Positions 1-7,131 of a DNA stretch of 64,000 bases are shown here, piece after piece. How positions within the stretch are numbered: the stretch's first letter is position 1; each line of letters starts with the position of its first letter. Origin of the DNA: Lewinellaceae bacterium (GTDB lineage: Bacteria > Bacteroidota > Bacteroidia > Chitinophagales > Saprospiraceae); contig JACJYA010000015.1 of NCBI GenBank assembly GCA_020636315.1, positions 124,001-188,000 on the forward strand, in the 5' to 3' direction. The notes below the pieces were generated by a model that saw only the letters and a program-made list of their open reading frames with translations, had not been told where the DNA came from and did no database searches. The position numbers and the translations under genes are program-made.

Positions 1-283
1 AGCGCTGCTCCATGCGAAGGTGGTCCATCGTCACCCGAAAAGTGATGGTGGACATCCAACCGGCGAAACTGCCTGCTTCCTTGTAATTTTCCAGGTTTTT
101 GAAAATCTGGAAAAAGGCCTGGTTGAGCAGGGCGTTGGCTTCCTCCCGGTTGCTGGTGTAGCGCATGGGAATGCCCAGCAGTTTGCCATAGTACCGCTGG
201 TACAGGGCCTGCTGCGCGCGACGGTCGCCCTTCAGGCAACCGCGCCGCAACTCTCCGTCTGTACTGTTGGTTCCGTATGGCAT
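1..283 (-). CDS. ECF-type RNA polymerase sigma factor, N-terminal part (cut by window edge)
   Basis: Reading the minus strand from the ATG at 283-281 gives 94 residues with no stop, running off the window. The peptide begins MPYGTNST and continues through LKGDRRAQQALYQRYYGKLL, EEANALLNQAFFQIFKNL and SFAGWMSTITFRVTMDHLR. This is the pattern of sigma-70 region 2 of extracytoplasmic-function sigma factors: a short acidic lead, the QQALYxRY helix, the EAxxxxQxxFxxIFKNL core-binding helix and the aromatic W-x-x-x-I-x-x-x DNA-melting segment. Region 4 would lie outside the window. Start chosen because it gives the usual short lead before region 2. No partner anti-sigma factor is visible on this side. 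Which ECF group it belongs to cannot be told. Confidence 0.8.
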   Translation of the reverse strand, partial: MPYGTNSTDGELRRGCLKGDRRAQQALYQRYYGKLLGIPMRYTSNREEANALLNQAFFQIFKNLENYKEAGSFAGWMSTITFRVTMDHLRMEQR

Positions 284-366
284 TGTTTTCCGCTTTTACC
301 TATACTATCGGCGGGAAGGAAAAAAGGGTTAGCGGAGATTGGATTTTTTTCAATTTTTTTTCAAAC

Positions 367-1119
367 TCACTCCCATACGTACTCATACTCGAACAGTTGG
401 TACATCACAGCGAGGTTCAGGCCCAGGTCGAAGAAACCTTTCGAGTTGGAACCGATGAGCGGGCCATCCTGCTGCCATTCCAGGACAGGCATAAAAGAGA
501 GGTGAACCTTTTCTGAGAGATAGGTTCTCAGCCCCAACCCGGAGCCGATTACCAGCGTAATGTCCTGATATGCTTCCCAGCGGGTGCGTTTGTCCTGTAA
601 AGTGTTGGCCGTACCGGCGATGATGCCATCGGCGGAGGAATAAAGGGTATTGAGGTAAACGTTGGCTTCGGCAAAGGGGAACAGGAAGAGGCTGGCCTTC
701 CCCTGAATAAAGTCAAAGCTGATACCGCCTCTGATGCCGATAAAGCGATCGGAGTAGGAATGGATAATGCCCTCTTCCAATGGTATTTGGAGCCATTGTC
801 CATTTACGCGGGAAGTAAATTCCTGGCCGGGAGCCCACCTGTCAGGAAAAACAAGGCTATAGTCATTGACAAAAGACCACTTCAGGGTGGTGTAAGTAGC
901 CGTTCCCCAGAAAAACCACCGGGAATCCGGAACCTGGTAATTAAAAACAAAGCCAGCGTCGGTTCCGTATTCACGCTGATAATCCAGGCCCGAAAGCCTT
1001 TCTTTGGAGACCGAAGTCAATATCCTTGTATTCATTCCGAAAAACAGGCCTGCAGATTCCTGGGCCAATCCGGAGTTGAAAGCCAGAAGGGTAAATAAGA
1101 GCGCATTAAGATATTTCAT
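367..1119 (-). CDS. Predicted outer-membrane beta-barrel protein, 250 aa
   Basis: The protein starts with a clear signal peptide (about residues 1-19, ending LAQ). The rest is rich in alternating aromatic/hydrophobic and polar stretches (for example WFFWGTATYTTLKW, LRTYLSEKVHLSFMPVLEW, LGLNLAVMYQLFEYEY), as expected for antiparallel strands of a small barrel. It ends YVWE, so the usual C-terminal Phe/Trp is followed by one Glu. It starts one base after the stop of the CorC-like gene (1121), so it is probably the last gene of the lptC-corC transcript. I do not recognise a named family; an outer-membrane porin-like or PorT-like barrel is the best description. Confidence 0.6.
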   Translation of the reverse strand: MKYLNALLFTLLAFNSGLAQESAGLFFGMNTRILTSVSKERLSGLDYQREYGTDAGFVFNYQVPDSRWFFWGTATYTTLKWSFVNDYSLVFPDRWAPGQEFTSRVNGQWLQIPLEEGIIHSYSDRFIGIRGGISFDFIQGKASLFLFPFAEANVYLNTLYSSADGIIAGTANTLQDKRTRWEAYQDITLVIGSGLGLRTYLSEKVHLSFMPVLEWQQDGPLIGSNSKGFFDLGLNLAVMYQLFEYEYVWE

Positions 1120-1120
1120 T

Positions 1121-2374
1121 TCAGATGTTTTCTTCCTCTAACTTGATCACCCGGACGGTCTCGATCTTGGTCTCGCTCACCAGTTCCAGGATGAAACGGT
1201 AACCGTTCAGTTCCAGGACGGCGCCCCGCTCGGGGATAGCCTCGTGGGTCATGACCAGATAGCCGGACAGGGTATGGTATTCGCCTTCCGGAAGGCCCAG
1301 GTTGTATTTTTCGTTAAGATAGTCAATTTCCAGCCTACCTGAAAATATATATTCCTTTCCTTCGTGAATGACCGATTCTACGTATTCTTCCTGATCGTGT
1401 TCATCTTCGATCTCTCCGAAGATCTCCTCCAGGATGTCTTCCAGAGTGATGAGGCCGGAAACCCCGCCGTATTCATCCACTACAATGGCGATGTTGATGC
1501 GGTCGCGGATGAATTCGTTCAGCAGGTCGGTCACCCGCATGGCCTCGGGAACGAACGGCAGGTCCAGGATCAGTTTGCTGATGGATTTGGGCTGTTTGAG
1601 CAACTGCTGATGGTGGACGTACCCGAGCACGTTGTCGATGTCGTCTTTGGTGACGATGATCCGCGACAGCTTGGTCTCCCGAAAGAGCTGCTCCAGGTCT
1701 TCCACCGAGGCGCTCAGGTCGATGTTCTCGATCTCCGGCCGGGGCACCATGCATTCCCTTACCCGCACATCGCGCAGGTTGAGGGCCTTGCCGAAAAGCT
1801 CGCGGTCAATGTCTTCTTCGCTGTCGGTTTGGGTATCATTGATGAAGTTTTCCAGATCGAGCCGGGTGAAGGCGTTATCTACCTCTTCAATAGGAGTTCG
1901 CAGAACGCGGAGCAACAGGTTGGACAGGCGCGTCATCAACCAGGATGGAATAAGCAAAAGCAATCTGATCACTTTAAGCGGGTAGGCGAGAAAGTAGAGA
2001 ATATCGTCGGCGTACAGGCGAAACAAGGTTTTGGGCAGGAATTCCCCGAACAGCAGCACAATAACCGTCGCCAGAATGGTCTCGATCAGAAGGAGGATGA
2101 GCGGAGCCTGAAAAAAGGAAACGCGGAGCAGGTAAGGCTCTACGAGTTGCGTCAGCAGGTAGGTGAAGACCACCAATGCGATATTGTTGCCCACGAGCAT
2201 GGTGCCCAGGAAACTGGCGGGTGATTCGTAGAAGCCGGCCAGCACCTGGCCCCGCTTTGCACCCTTTTTTTTCTTGAGTTCTACCCTCAGTTTGTTGGCG
2301 GAAATGTACGCGATCTCCGTACCGGAGAACAGGGCGGATAACATCAGGAAAAATATGATCAGTGCAATCAACAT
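1121..2374 (-). CDS. HlyC/CorC-family (DUF21-CBS-CorC) membrane protein, 417 aa
   Basis: Residues about 1-150 form a DUF21 membrane domain with a characteristic ALFSGTEIAYISANKLR opening and three to four transmembrane segments. About residues 195-310 hold a pair of CBS domains (VRECMVPRPEIENIDLS, IVVDEYGGVSGLITLEDILEEIFGEIEDE). The last ~80 residues are the CorC_HlyC domain. Family members act in Mg2+/Co2+ homeostasis or, as GldE, in Bacteroidota gliding; which applies here cannot be decided. The start ATG shares one base with the stop of lptC (TAATG), indicating translational coupling. An lptC-CorC neighbourhood is common in Bacteroidota. Length is typical. Confidence 0.85.
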   Translation of the reverse strand: MLIALIIFFLMLSALFSGTEIAYISANKLRVELKKKKGAKRGQVLAGFYESPASFLGTMLVGNNIALVVFTYLLTQLVEPYLLRVSFFQAPLILLLIETILATVIVLLFGEFLPKTLFRLYADDILYFLAYPLKVIRLLLLIPSWLMTRLSNLLLRVLRTPIEEVDNAFTRLDLENFINDTQTDSEEDIDRELFGKALNLRDVRVRECMVPRPEIENIDLSASVEDLEQLFRETKLSRIIVTKDDIDNVLGYVHHQQLLKQPKSISKLILDLPFVPEAMRVTDLLNEFIRDRINIAIVVDEYGGVSGLITLEDILEEIFGEIEDEHDQEEYVESVIHEGKEYIFSGRLEIDYLNEKYNLGLPEGEYHTLSGYLVMTHEAIPERGAVLELNGYRFILELVSETKIETVRVIKLEEENI

Positions 2375-2958
2375 TATTCCGTTTCCTTTTCCAGGTCGTC
2401 CACCTTGAGGCGCCCTTCGATAGCGTTGATCCGGGAATAGCTAAAGTCCTGGTCGGCCTCGAATCCATGGCCGTAGATGATCTCGTCAGGCCGGGTGATC
2501 ACCACAAACTTATTGGTATATATCTTCCGCTTTCGTTCATCCCAGATCAATTCTTCGGTCTCGATCTTTTCTCCTTCCACGCTTTTCCAGACGACACTAT
2601 CGCGGACGATCACTTCGCTTTTGTTCTCCAGCCTCAGGCCATAGCGGGCATCGAGCTGGCTGGTGATGGCGCCTTCGGGGCCGAAAAAATCGACAGCCAC
2701 CCCGTCGGGAAATTCCTGGCGCGGTTCTCGCCGGTCGAGGTGGTACAGCATGGTTGGCCCGGTTATTCGCACCCTTACCTGAGCAGAATCACTGTAAAGG
2801 ATCTCCACATCTTTTGCCGTCTCTACCTGCGTATCAAATTTTGAGACCAGGGCATTGACGTCTTCCACACTATTCTTGCAACCGGTGAGCAAAGCCGCGC
2901 CCGCCACAAGCAAGTTCAGGAACAAGAGGAGAGAATGCAAGTTAATTTCCGTCCGCAT
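2374..2958 (-). CDS. lptC: LPS export ABC transporter periplasmic protein LptC, lipoprotein form
   Basis: LptC is the bitopic/periplasmic link of the LptBFGC-A-DE lipopolysaccharide transport bridge. From the ATG at 2958 the protein is 194 aa with an N-terminal hydrophobic segment ending in a lipobox (LLTGC), so it is probably a lipoprotein rather than a single-pass protein. The body contains the beta-jellyroll OstA-like pattern: VRITGPTMLYHLDRREPRQEFPDGVAVDFF-type segment, then DARYGLRLENKSEVIVRDSVVW and IETEELIWDERKRKIYTNKF. An upstream in-frame ATG (2994) would add 12 residues ahead of the signal and was rejected. It is the first gene of an apparent transcript with the CorC-like gene and the small barrel. 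Confidence 0.85.
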   Translation of the reverse strand: MRTEINLHSLLLFLNLLVAGAALLTGCKNSVEDVNALVSKFDTQVETAKDVEILYSDSAQVRVRITGPTMLYHLDRREPRQEFPDGVAVDFFGPEGAITSQLDARYGLRLENKSEVIVRDSVVWKSVEGEKIETEELIWDERKRKIYTNKFVVITRPDEIIYGHGFEADQDFSYSRINAIEGRLKVDDLEKETE

Positions 2959-3007
2959 TTTGTTCAACGATAGAATCTGCAAATATAAGGCCATCTATTG
3001 GTTCTAA

Positions 3008-3196
3008 CACCTAATACTTTGCTTATTCGGTGAAGGAAGCGTTAAATTGACGAATATCATTGGGGAAAGCTACCTGCGCAAAGGAAAACGCCGGGGTGGT
3101 TTCTACATCAAAAATGTTCCGGCGGTGGAATACGAACCCACCCTCCGCGCAGCACAGAACTGTCCGTCGAAGACCCTCAAGGTAAAAGTGTTGTAA
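3008..3196 (+). pseudogene. Possible remnant of a ferredoxin-like 3' end (no start codon)
   Basis: An open frame without ATG, GTG or a convincing TTG start runs from just after a TAA at 3005 to the TAA at 3194. It reads TNIIGESYLRKGKRRGGFY, then IKNVPAVEYEPTLRAAQNCPSKTLKVKVL (given in two parts). The end resembles the last part of single-cluster ferredoxins, where the final cysteine sits in an AAxxCP motif followed by a short beta strand. The upstream cysteines are absent, so if real this is a 3' fragment. It lies in the divergent gap between lptC and the isomerase-like gene, where one might expect only promoters. A chance open frame is also possible. Confidence 0.25.
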
Positions 3197-3208
3197 AAAG
3201 GATTCTGC

Positions 3209-4165
3209 TTATGACAACTTCATGCCTTCCTCGACCAGAAGTTTCTTAGTGGCCAGAATACCTTCCGCCTCACTTCCCTCACCTTCGAATTCAATGCCGA
3301 TGTGGCCGGTATATCCGGCATCTTTGACCAGCTTCAGCATGTGGGCGTAGTCAATGGTAGTTTCTTTGCCCTGTTCATCGAAAGCATAGGATTTGGCGCT
3401 TACCCCTTTGGCAAAAGGCAGCAGGTCATGCATCCCATCGTAACGGTTGTATTCTTTGGCGCATTTTCCGCCCTCACCCCGTTCGATGCAGAAATTGCCG
3501 AAATCAGGCAGCGTGCCCACATTGGGTTTGTTCAGCGCTTCCATAATGAAAGAAAGCCACTGGCCGTCAGAAGAATAACCGCCATGATTTTCGACCAGTA
3601 CATTCAGTTCCAGCTGTGCAGCATAATCGCCAAGTTGCTGAAGGCTGCGAAGAGCTGACTGAGCAACGTCACTGGCCTGGCCTTCCCCTGCTGCATTCAC
3701 GCGAATGGAGTGGCACCCCAGGGTTTTGGCAGCATCCAGCCATTTGAAGTGATTTTCTACAGCTTGCTTACGGGCTTCTTCTTCCGTACTTCCAAGGCTT
3801 CCTTCGCCGTCGATCATGATGAGCAGGCTTCTGACGCCATTGTCATCCGCCCGTTTTTTCATCTCGTCCAGGTAGGCCTTGTCCTTGGCTTTGTCCTGAA
3901 AGAACTGTGAGACATATTCCACAGCATCGATGCCAAAATCATTTTTGGCCTTTGCGGCAAAATCGAGGTTATCCATTTTGCCTTTCTGCAGTGCATTGTG
4001 GAGGGACCACTGAGCCAGAGAGATCTTGAAGAAAAGGCCTTCCGGTATTTCTACATCAGCTGTTTTGCTCTGGCCTTCACTGCCGCAGGCGGAGAGGCCG
4101 TAAAGGGAAAAGCCGGCGACGATAAGGCCGGAATCCCGAAGGAAAGTTCGTCTTGTTCTGTGCAT
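3209..4165 (-). CDS. Exported sugar phosphate isomerase/epimerase-like TIM-barrel protein
   Basis: The N-terminus has a twin-arginine pattern (RRTFLRDSG) followed by a hydrophobic stretch and LSACGS, consistent with Tat export and lipidation. The rest is a xylose-isomerase-like TIM barrel (AP_endonuc_2 superfamily): ISLAQWSLH on the first strand, VEYVSQFF, SLLIMIDGEG, SIRVNAAG, LNVLVENHGGYSSD, VGTLPDFGNF, VSAKSYAF and HIGIEFEGEG, which carry the usual metal-binding Glu/Asp/His/Glu. Members epimerise or isomerise sugars, inositols or hydroxypyruvate; substrate is unknown. Tat-exported paralogues are abundant in Bacteroidota that degrade polysaccharides. It is transcribed alone, upstream of a 38-bp gap before pth. 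Confidence 0.8.
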   Translation of the reverse strand: MHRTRRTFLRDSGLIVAGFSLYGLSACGSEGQSKTADVEIPEGLFFKISLAQWSLHNALQKGKMDNLDFAAKAKNDFGIDAVEYVSQFFQDKAKDKAYLDEMKKRADDNGVRSLLIMIDGEGSLGSTEEEARKQAVENHFKWLDAAKTLGCHSIRVNAAGEGQASDVAQSALRSLQQLGDYAAQLELNVLVENHGGYSSDGQWLSFIMEALNKPNVGTLPDFGNFCIERGEGGKCAKEYNRYDGMHDLLPFAKGVSAKSYAFDEQGKETTIDYAHMLKLVKDAGYTGHIGIEFEGEGSEAEGILATKKLLVEEGMKLS

Positions 4166-4203
4166 AGGGGATCTTTTTGGCTAATTTAGGAAATTACCGT
4201 CAA

Positions 4204-4818
4204 TCAACCATTAAATTGGCTCATGGCGTGTTGCAGGCCGATGGTGCCGAAAGCCTTGGCCGTTTCTGCCGCCTTTTCAAGCACTTCCGGAAGCCGGCCG
4301 GCTTCTTCGGCTGACCATTCGCTCAGTACGTAGTCCACCTGCCGCCCCTGGCTGAATTCGTTCCCGATGCCGATCCGGAGGCGGGCGTAGTTATTGCCCC
4401 CGGTTGCCTGATCAACGTCTTTCAGCCCGTTGTGGCCACCGTCGCTGCCTTTACCCCTAAGCCTCAGCTTGCCGAACGGCAGGTTGAGGTCATCGACGAT
4501 AACGAGCAGGCGGTTTTTATCGACTTTCTCTTTCTGCAACCAGTACCGCACGGCCTTACCGCTGCGGTTCATATAGGTCGATGGTTTCAGCAACACAAAA
4601 ATGCGCCCTTTGTGCCGGAATGAAGCAACCTCTCCCAGTGTTTCCGTTTTCCACTCGGCGTCAAATGCTCCGGCAAGGGTATCCACCACTTCAAAACCGA
4701 TATTATGGCGGGTGTTCTCGTATTTGGCGCCTATATTTCCCAGGCCAACGATCAGGTATTTCATCGGATCGGGTTCTGTCTTTTCTCGTTTTTTGAATAA
4801 TTGGGTCAACCAGGACAT
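4204..4818 (-). CDS. pth: Peptidyl-tRNA hydrolase
   Basis: Pth cleaves peptidyl-tRNA released from stalled ribosomes. The core begins KYLIVGLGNIG, followed by YENTRHNIGFEVVD with the catalytic His, LLKPSTYMNRSGKAV, LLVIVDDLNLPFGKLRLRGKGS and GHNGLKDV, all diagnostic for the family. The tail (QGRQVDYVLSEW) also fits. I chose the ATG at 4818, which leaves an 18-residue basic lead (MSWLTQLFKKREK) before the core; the ATG at 4764 would start directly at the core and is an alternative. An upstream start at 4872 reads through a repeat region and was rejected. Confidence 0.95.
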   Translation of the reverse strand: MSWLTQLFKKREKTEPDPMKYLIVGLGNIGAKYENTRHNIGFEVVDTLAGAFDAEWKTETLGEVASFRHKGRIFVLLKPSTYMNRSGKAVRYWLQKEKVDKNRLLVIVDDLNLPFGKLRLRGKGSDGGHNGLKDVDQATGGNNYARLRIGIGNEFSQGRQVDYVLSEWSAEEAGRLPEVLEKAAETAKAFGTIGLQHAMSQFNG

Positions 4819-4830
4819 GACAATGTGTAA

Positions 4831-4906
4831 AAGTGTAAAGGTGGATAGGTGTAAAGGTATGGGGCACTCCAAAGCTGTACTTTTACCCCCTTACACCTTT
4901 ACACTT
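4831..4906. repeat. Inverted repeat between pth and dapD
   Basis: A 13-base arm AAGTGTAAAGGTG (4831-4843) is matched exactly by its reverse complement at 4894-4906; a third partial copy GGTGTAAAGG lies at 4848-4857. The loop is about 50 bases. It fills the space between dapD and pth, which are on the same strand, and could be a transcript-processing or attenuating hairpin or a small dispersed repeat. Confidence 0.6.
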
Positions 4907-4919
4907 ATGCACAACTGTT

Positions 4920-5738
4920 CTAAACCGCTACATTATACTCCCTCAGCGCCTCATTCAGCGACACCTTTTTATTGGTACTTTCCTGGCGCTGCCCGATGAT
5001 CAACGCGCAGGCAACCTGATAGGTTCCGGCCGGGAACTTTTTGGGGTAGGTGCCTGGAATGACGACCGAGCGCGCCGGGACCCTGCCTTTATAAGTAACA
5101 GGCTCCGGGCCGGTCACGTCGATGATGCGGGTGGACTGGGTGAGGACTACGTTGGCGCCAAGCACAGCTTCCTTTTCCACACGCACTCCTTCAACAACTA
5201 TACAACGGGACCCGATAAAGCAGTCGTCTTCAATAATGGTGGGAGCAGCCTGCGGAGGCTCCAGCACACCGCCGATCCCTACGCCCCCGCTGAGGTGAAC
5301 GTTGCGGCCGATCTGAGCACAGGAACCGACAGTGGCCCAGGTATCCACCATGGTGCCGCTGCCCACCCAGGCGCCTAGGTTGACGTAACTGGGCATCATG
5401 ATGACGCCTTTTTCCAGGTAGGCACCAAAACGGGCAATGGCATGAGGAACAACCCGGACGCCCAGGCTGGCGTAATTTCTCTTCAGGGGAATTTTGTCGT
5501 GAAATTCAAACGGGCCCACTTCAATGGTTTCCATTTGCTGGAGGGGGAAATACAGCACTACCGCTTTTTTGACCCATTCATTTACCTTCCATTCGCCCCC
5601 TTCGACGGGTTCGGCTACGCGCAACCTCCCCTGGTCCAAAAGTTCCATAACGTAAAAAATGGCTTCCTGAACAGGTTTGCCGGACAACTTGCTATGGTCT
5701 TCCCAGGCTTCTTCTATGATCTGCTTGAGGTTCATCAT
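4920..5738 (-). CDS. dapD: 2,3,4,5-tetrahydropyridine-2,6-dicarboxylate N-succinyltransferase
   Basis: DapD transfers succinyl from succinyl-CoA to tetrahydrodipicolinate in the diaminopimelate/lysine route. The protein has an alpha-helical N-terminal domain (LKQIIEEAWEDHSKL, ending near residue 95) and a left-handed beta-helix of hexapeptide repeats (MMPSYVNLGAWVGSGTMVDTWATVGSCAQIG in parts, GGVGIGGVLEPPQAAPTIIEDDCFIGS in parts), then the C-terminal strand segment with GRVPARSVVIPGT. Length 272 aa is standard. The start at 5738 (MMNLKQ) was chosen because the family begins just there; 5771 would add an unrelated 11-residue lead. Next gene downstream on the same strand is pth. Confidence 0.95.
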   Translation of the reverse strand: MMNLKQIIEEAWEDHSKLSGKPVQEAIFYVMELLDQGRLRVAEPVEGGEWKVNEWVKKAVVLYFPLQQMETIEVGPFEFHDKIPLKRNYASLGVRVVPHAIARFGAYLEKGVIMMPSYVNLGAWVGSGTMVDTWATVGSCAQIGRNVHLSGGVGIGGVLEPPQAAPTIIEDDCFIGSRCIVVEGVRVEKEAVLGANVVLTQSTRIIDVTGPEPVTYKGRVPARSVVIPGTYPKKFPAGTYQVACALIIGQRQESTNKKVSLNEALREYNVAV

Positions 5739-5795
5739 CGGAATTCCGGTTAATTTGCCGCGAAGATACAAGTATGCACGCAGCTTTGGAAGTTT

Positions 5796-5956
5796 TTGGA
5801 CTTTGGACGTTCTGAGAAATGCCCTTTGAGACCTTCCGTTAAGTCGGAAATCGGAAGTCGGAAAACGGGCGTTTGGCGCTCATCCTTGGCTCCATTCCGA
5901 CTTCCGACTTCCGACTTCCGACTTCCGACTTTTCCCAGAGTTCGTCCAAAGTCCAA
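5796..5956. repeat. Long inverted repeat with an internal 7-bp tandem array
   Basis: Arms TTGGACTTTGGACG (5796-5809) and its exact complement (5943-5956) flank an inner pair: three GTCGGAA-like units at about 5851-5872 opposite five tandem units of the heptamer TTCCGAC at about 5895-5931. The strand could fold into a long hairpin. It lies between the convergent/adjacent minus-strand genes dapD and the phosphoesterase. No gene fits inside. Copy-number variation of the heptamer is plausible. Confidence 0.7.
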
Positions 5957-5987
5957 GAAGTTTTGTGGGTTTATAGGGTTGCAGCAT

Positions 5988-6605
5988 TTACAATTCCAGT
6001 TCAAACGGAACGTTGAAACGCTGGAAAAAGCCCCGGACAAAGCTGCCGTTGACAAAAGTTGTGCCACCGTGAGTTTCCTTGCCATAGGCTTCGTGGACAT
6101 GGCCAAACAGATGAAACCGGGCATGCAACTCATCGACTCTTCGGCGAAGGTCTTTGCAGCCCACAGAAAGGCCAAGAGAAGTGCGGTCCAGTATGCCGGA
6201 AGGGGGAGTGTGGGTAACCAGAATATCCACATCTTCCGGTATTTTTTCCCAGTAAGCCCTCAACTCCTCACCCCGCTTGCGGTTGAACGCGCCTACAAAC
6301 CGGGGGATCATGGGGGAACCCCATATCTGCAACCCTTCCAGGCCGATCCCCTCATTTTCCAGATAGAAGGTATTTTCAGGCAGCCGTTTGTGATATTGAA
6401 CAGAATCGACTTCCAGCATGCGGTCCATATTTCCACCAATGAAAATCTTATAGGTATGAGGCAATTCCGCCAGCCAGTTCAGAAAATCCAGCATCTGGGA
6501 TTCCCGCCCGTTGGTCACATCTCCTCCGTGTATGAGAATATCTCCGTCCGGGATATCTGCTTTGCGGTGCTTTCCGTGGGTATCAGATATAAAAACGATC
6601 TTCAT
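5988..6605 (-). CDS. Calcineurin-like metallophosphoesterase with altered GNHD motif
   Basis: The 205-aa protein has the metallophosphoesterase signature blocks: FISDTHG (Asp8, His10), ILIHGGDV (Asp29), VTHTPP and LFGHVHEAYG. The size and DTHGKHRK opening resemble the MPPED/UPF class of cytosolic phosphodiesterases. The third block, normally GNHD or GNHE, reads GGNMD (Asn59, Met60, Asp61), so the histidine thought to act as the acid in many family members is replaced by methionine. The metal ligands are otherwise present. Substrate unknown. It is transcribed alone with a repeat element on its 3' side. Confidence 0.85.
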   Translation of the reverse strand: MKIVFISDTHGKHRKADIPDGDILIHGGDVTNGRESQMLDFLNWLAELPHTYKIFIGGNMDRMLEVDSVQYHKRLPENTFYLENEGIGLEGLQIWGSPMIPRFVGAFNRKRGEELRAYWEKIPEDVDILVTHTPPSGILDRTSLGLSVGCKDLRRRVDELHARFHLFGHVHEAYGKETHGGTTFVNGSFVRGFFQRFNVPFELEL

Positions 6606-6852
6606 TATCCCTGGTAATTTTTGGTTCTATGGTTATGGTCCTTTAAAAAAGAACAATTCTAAAACCAGAAATTATGGAACTCCGGCAAAGGAACACCTCT
6701 CCTGCCGGAATTCTCTGCACGAAAAAAGGCCCTAAAGCAAAACTCAAGCCGTGTGAAGAACTTTTTTCCCTTTGAAAAAGGCACAGAAAAAGCAAGGCTT
6801 AAAAAAATAATAAAAAAAATAAAAGGAACGTTTTTTCAATACGACATTTTTA

Positions 6853-6860
6853 TATATTTG
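6853..6860 (+). promoter_or_regulatory. Bacteroidota-type -7 box (TATATTTG)
   Basis: TATATTTG matches the TAnnTTTG consensus of Bacteroidota sigma-A promoters exactly and sits in an AT-rich stretch. It is about 270 bases upstream of the protease start, leaving a long leader. No clean TTG was found at the expected 19-21 base spacing upstream, so the call is tentative. Confidence 0.4.
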
Positions 6861-6994
6861 CACTTCAAGCTCCCAGCTAAACTCCATTCTTCCAAAGTCT
6901 GTCAACAGAAAAAAAACATGCTTCTGCCCTACGACCGGGCTTCTCACAATCTCATGACGGCCTAATTACTTATTACACTTATTATTCCAGGACC

Positions 6995-7061
6995 CAAAGG
7001 GGATAATCCCCTTTGAACCGGCAATATGCCATTGCCGGACAGGTATTGGTTTCTTTGAACC
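6995..7061 (+). other. Three consecutive stem-loops in the protease leader
   Basis: CAAAGGGG/CCCCTTTG (6995-7002 with 7008-7015), CCGGCAAT/ATTGCCGG (7018-7025 with 7031-7038) and GGTT/AACC (7048-7061) are perfect small inverted repeats placed back to back. They would be in the 5' leader of the secreted protease mRNA if the promoter at 6853 is used. CTTTGAACC occurs twice in the segment. Function unknown. Confidence 0.45.
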
Positions 7062-7131
7062 AGATGCCTCAAACAGTGGTGTGCCCAAACAGGCCGAGAA
7101 TAGCAATTATCGAATCATAAACATCCCAAAA

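Larger units (their letters stand above)
6606..7131. other. Long intergenic region with promoter and stem-loops
   Basis: This 526-bp gap separates the divergently oriented phosphoesterase and protease genes. The part at about 6740-6860 is very AT-rich. A -7-like motif is at 6853 and three small hairpins lie at 6995-7061. No convincing coding frame was found; two short open frames across 6744-6965 are low-complexity Lys/Phe runs. Confidence 0.6.

Noticed and set aside
5895..5931. Heptamer repeats as a CRISPR array
   Set aside because: Units are 7 bases with no spacers and no cas genes are nearby; they are a tandem microsatellite-like array.
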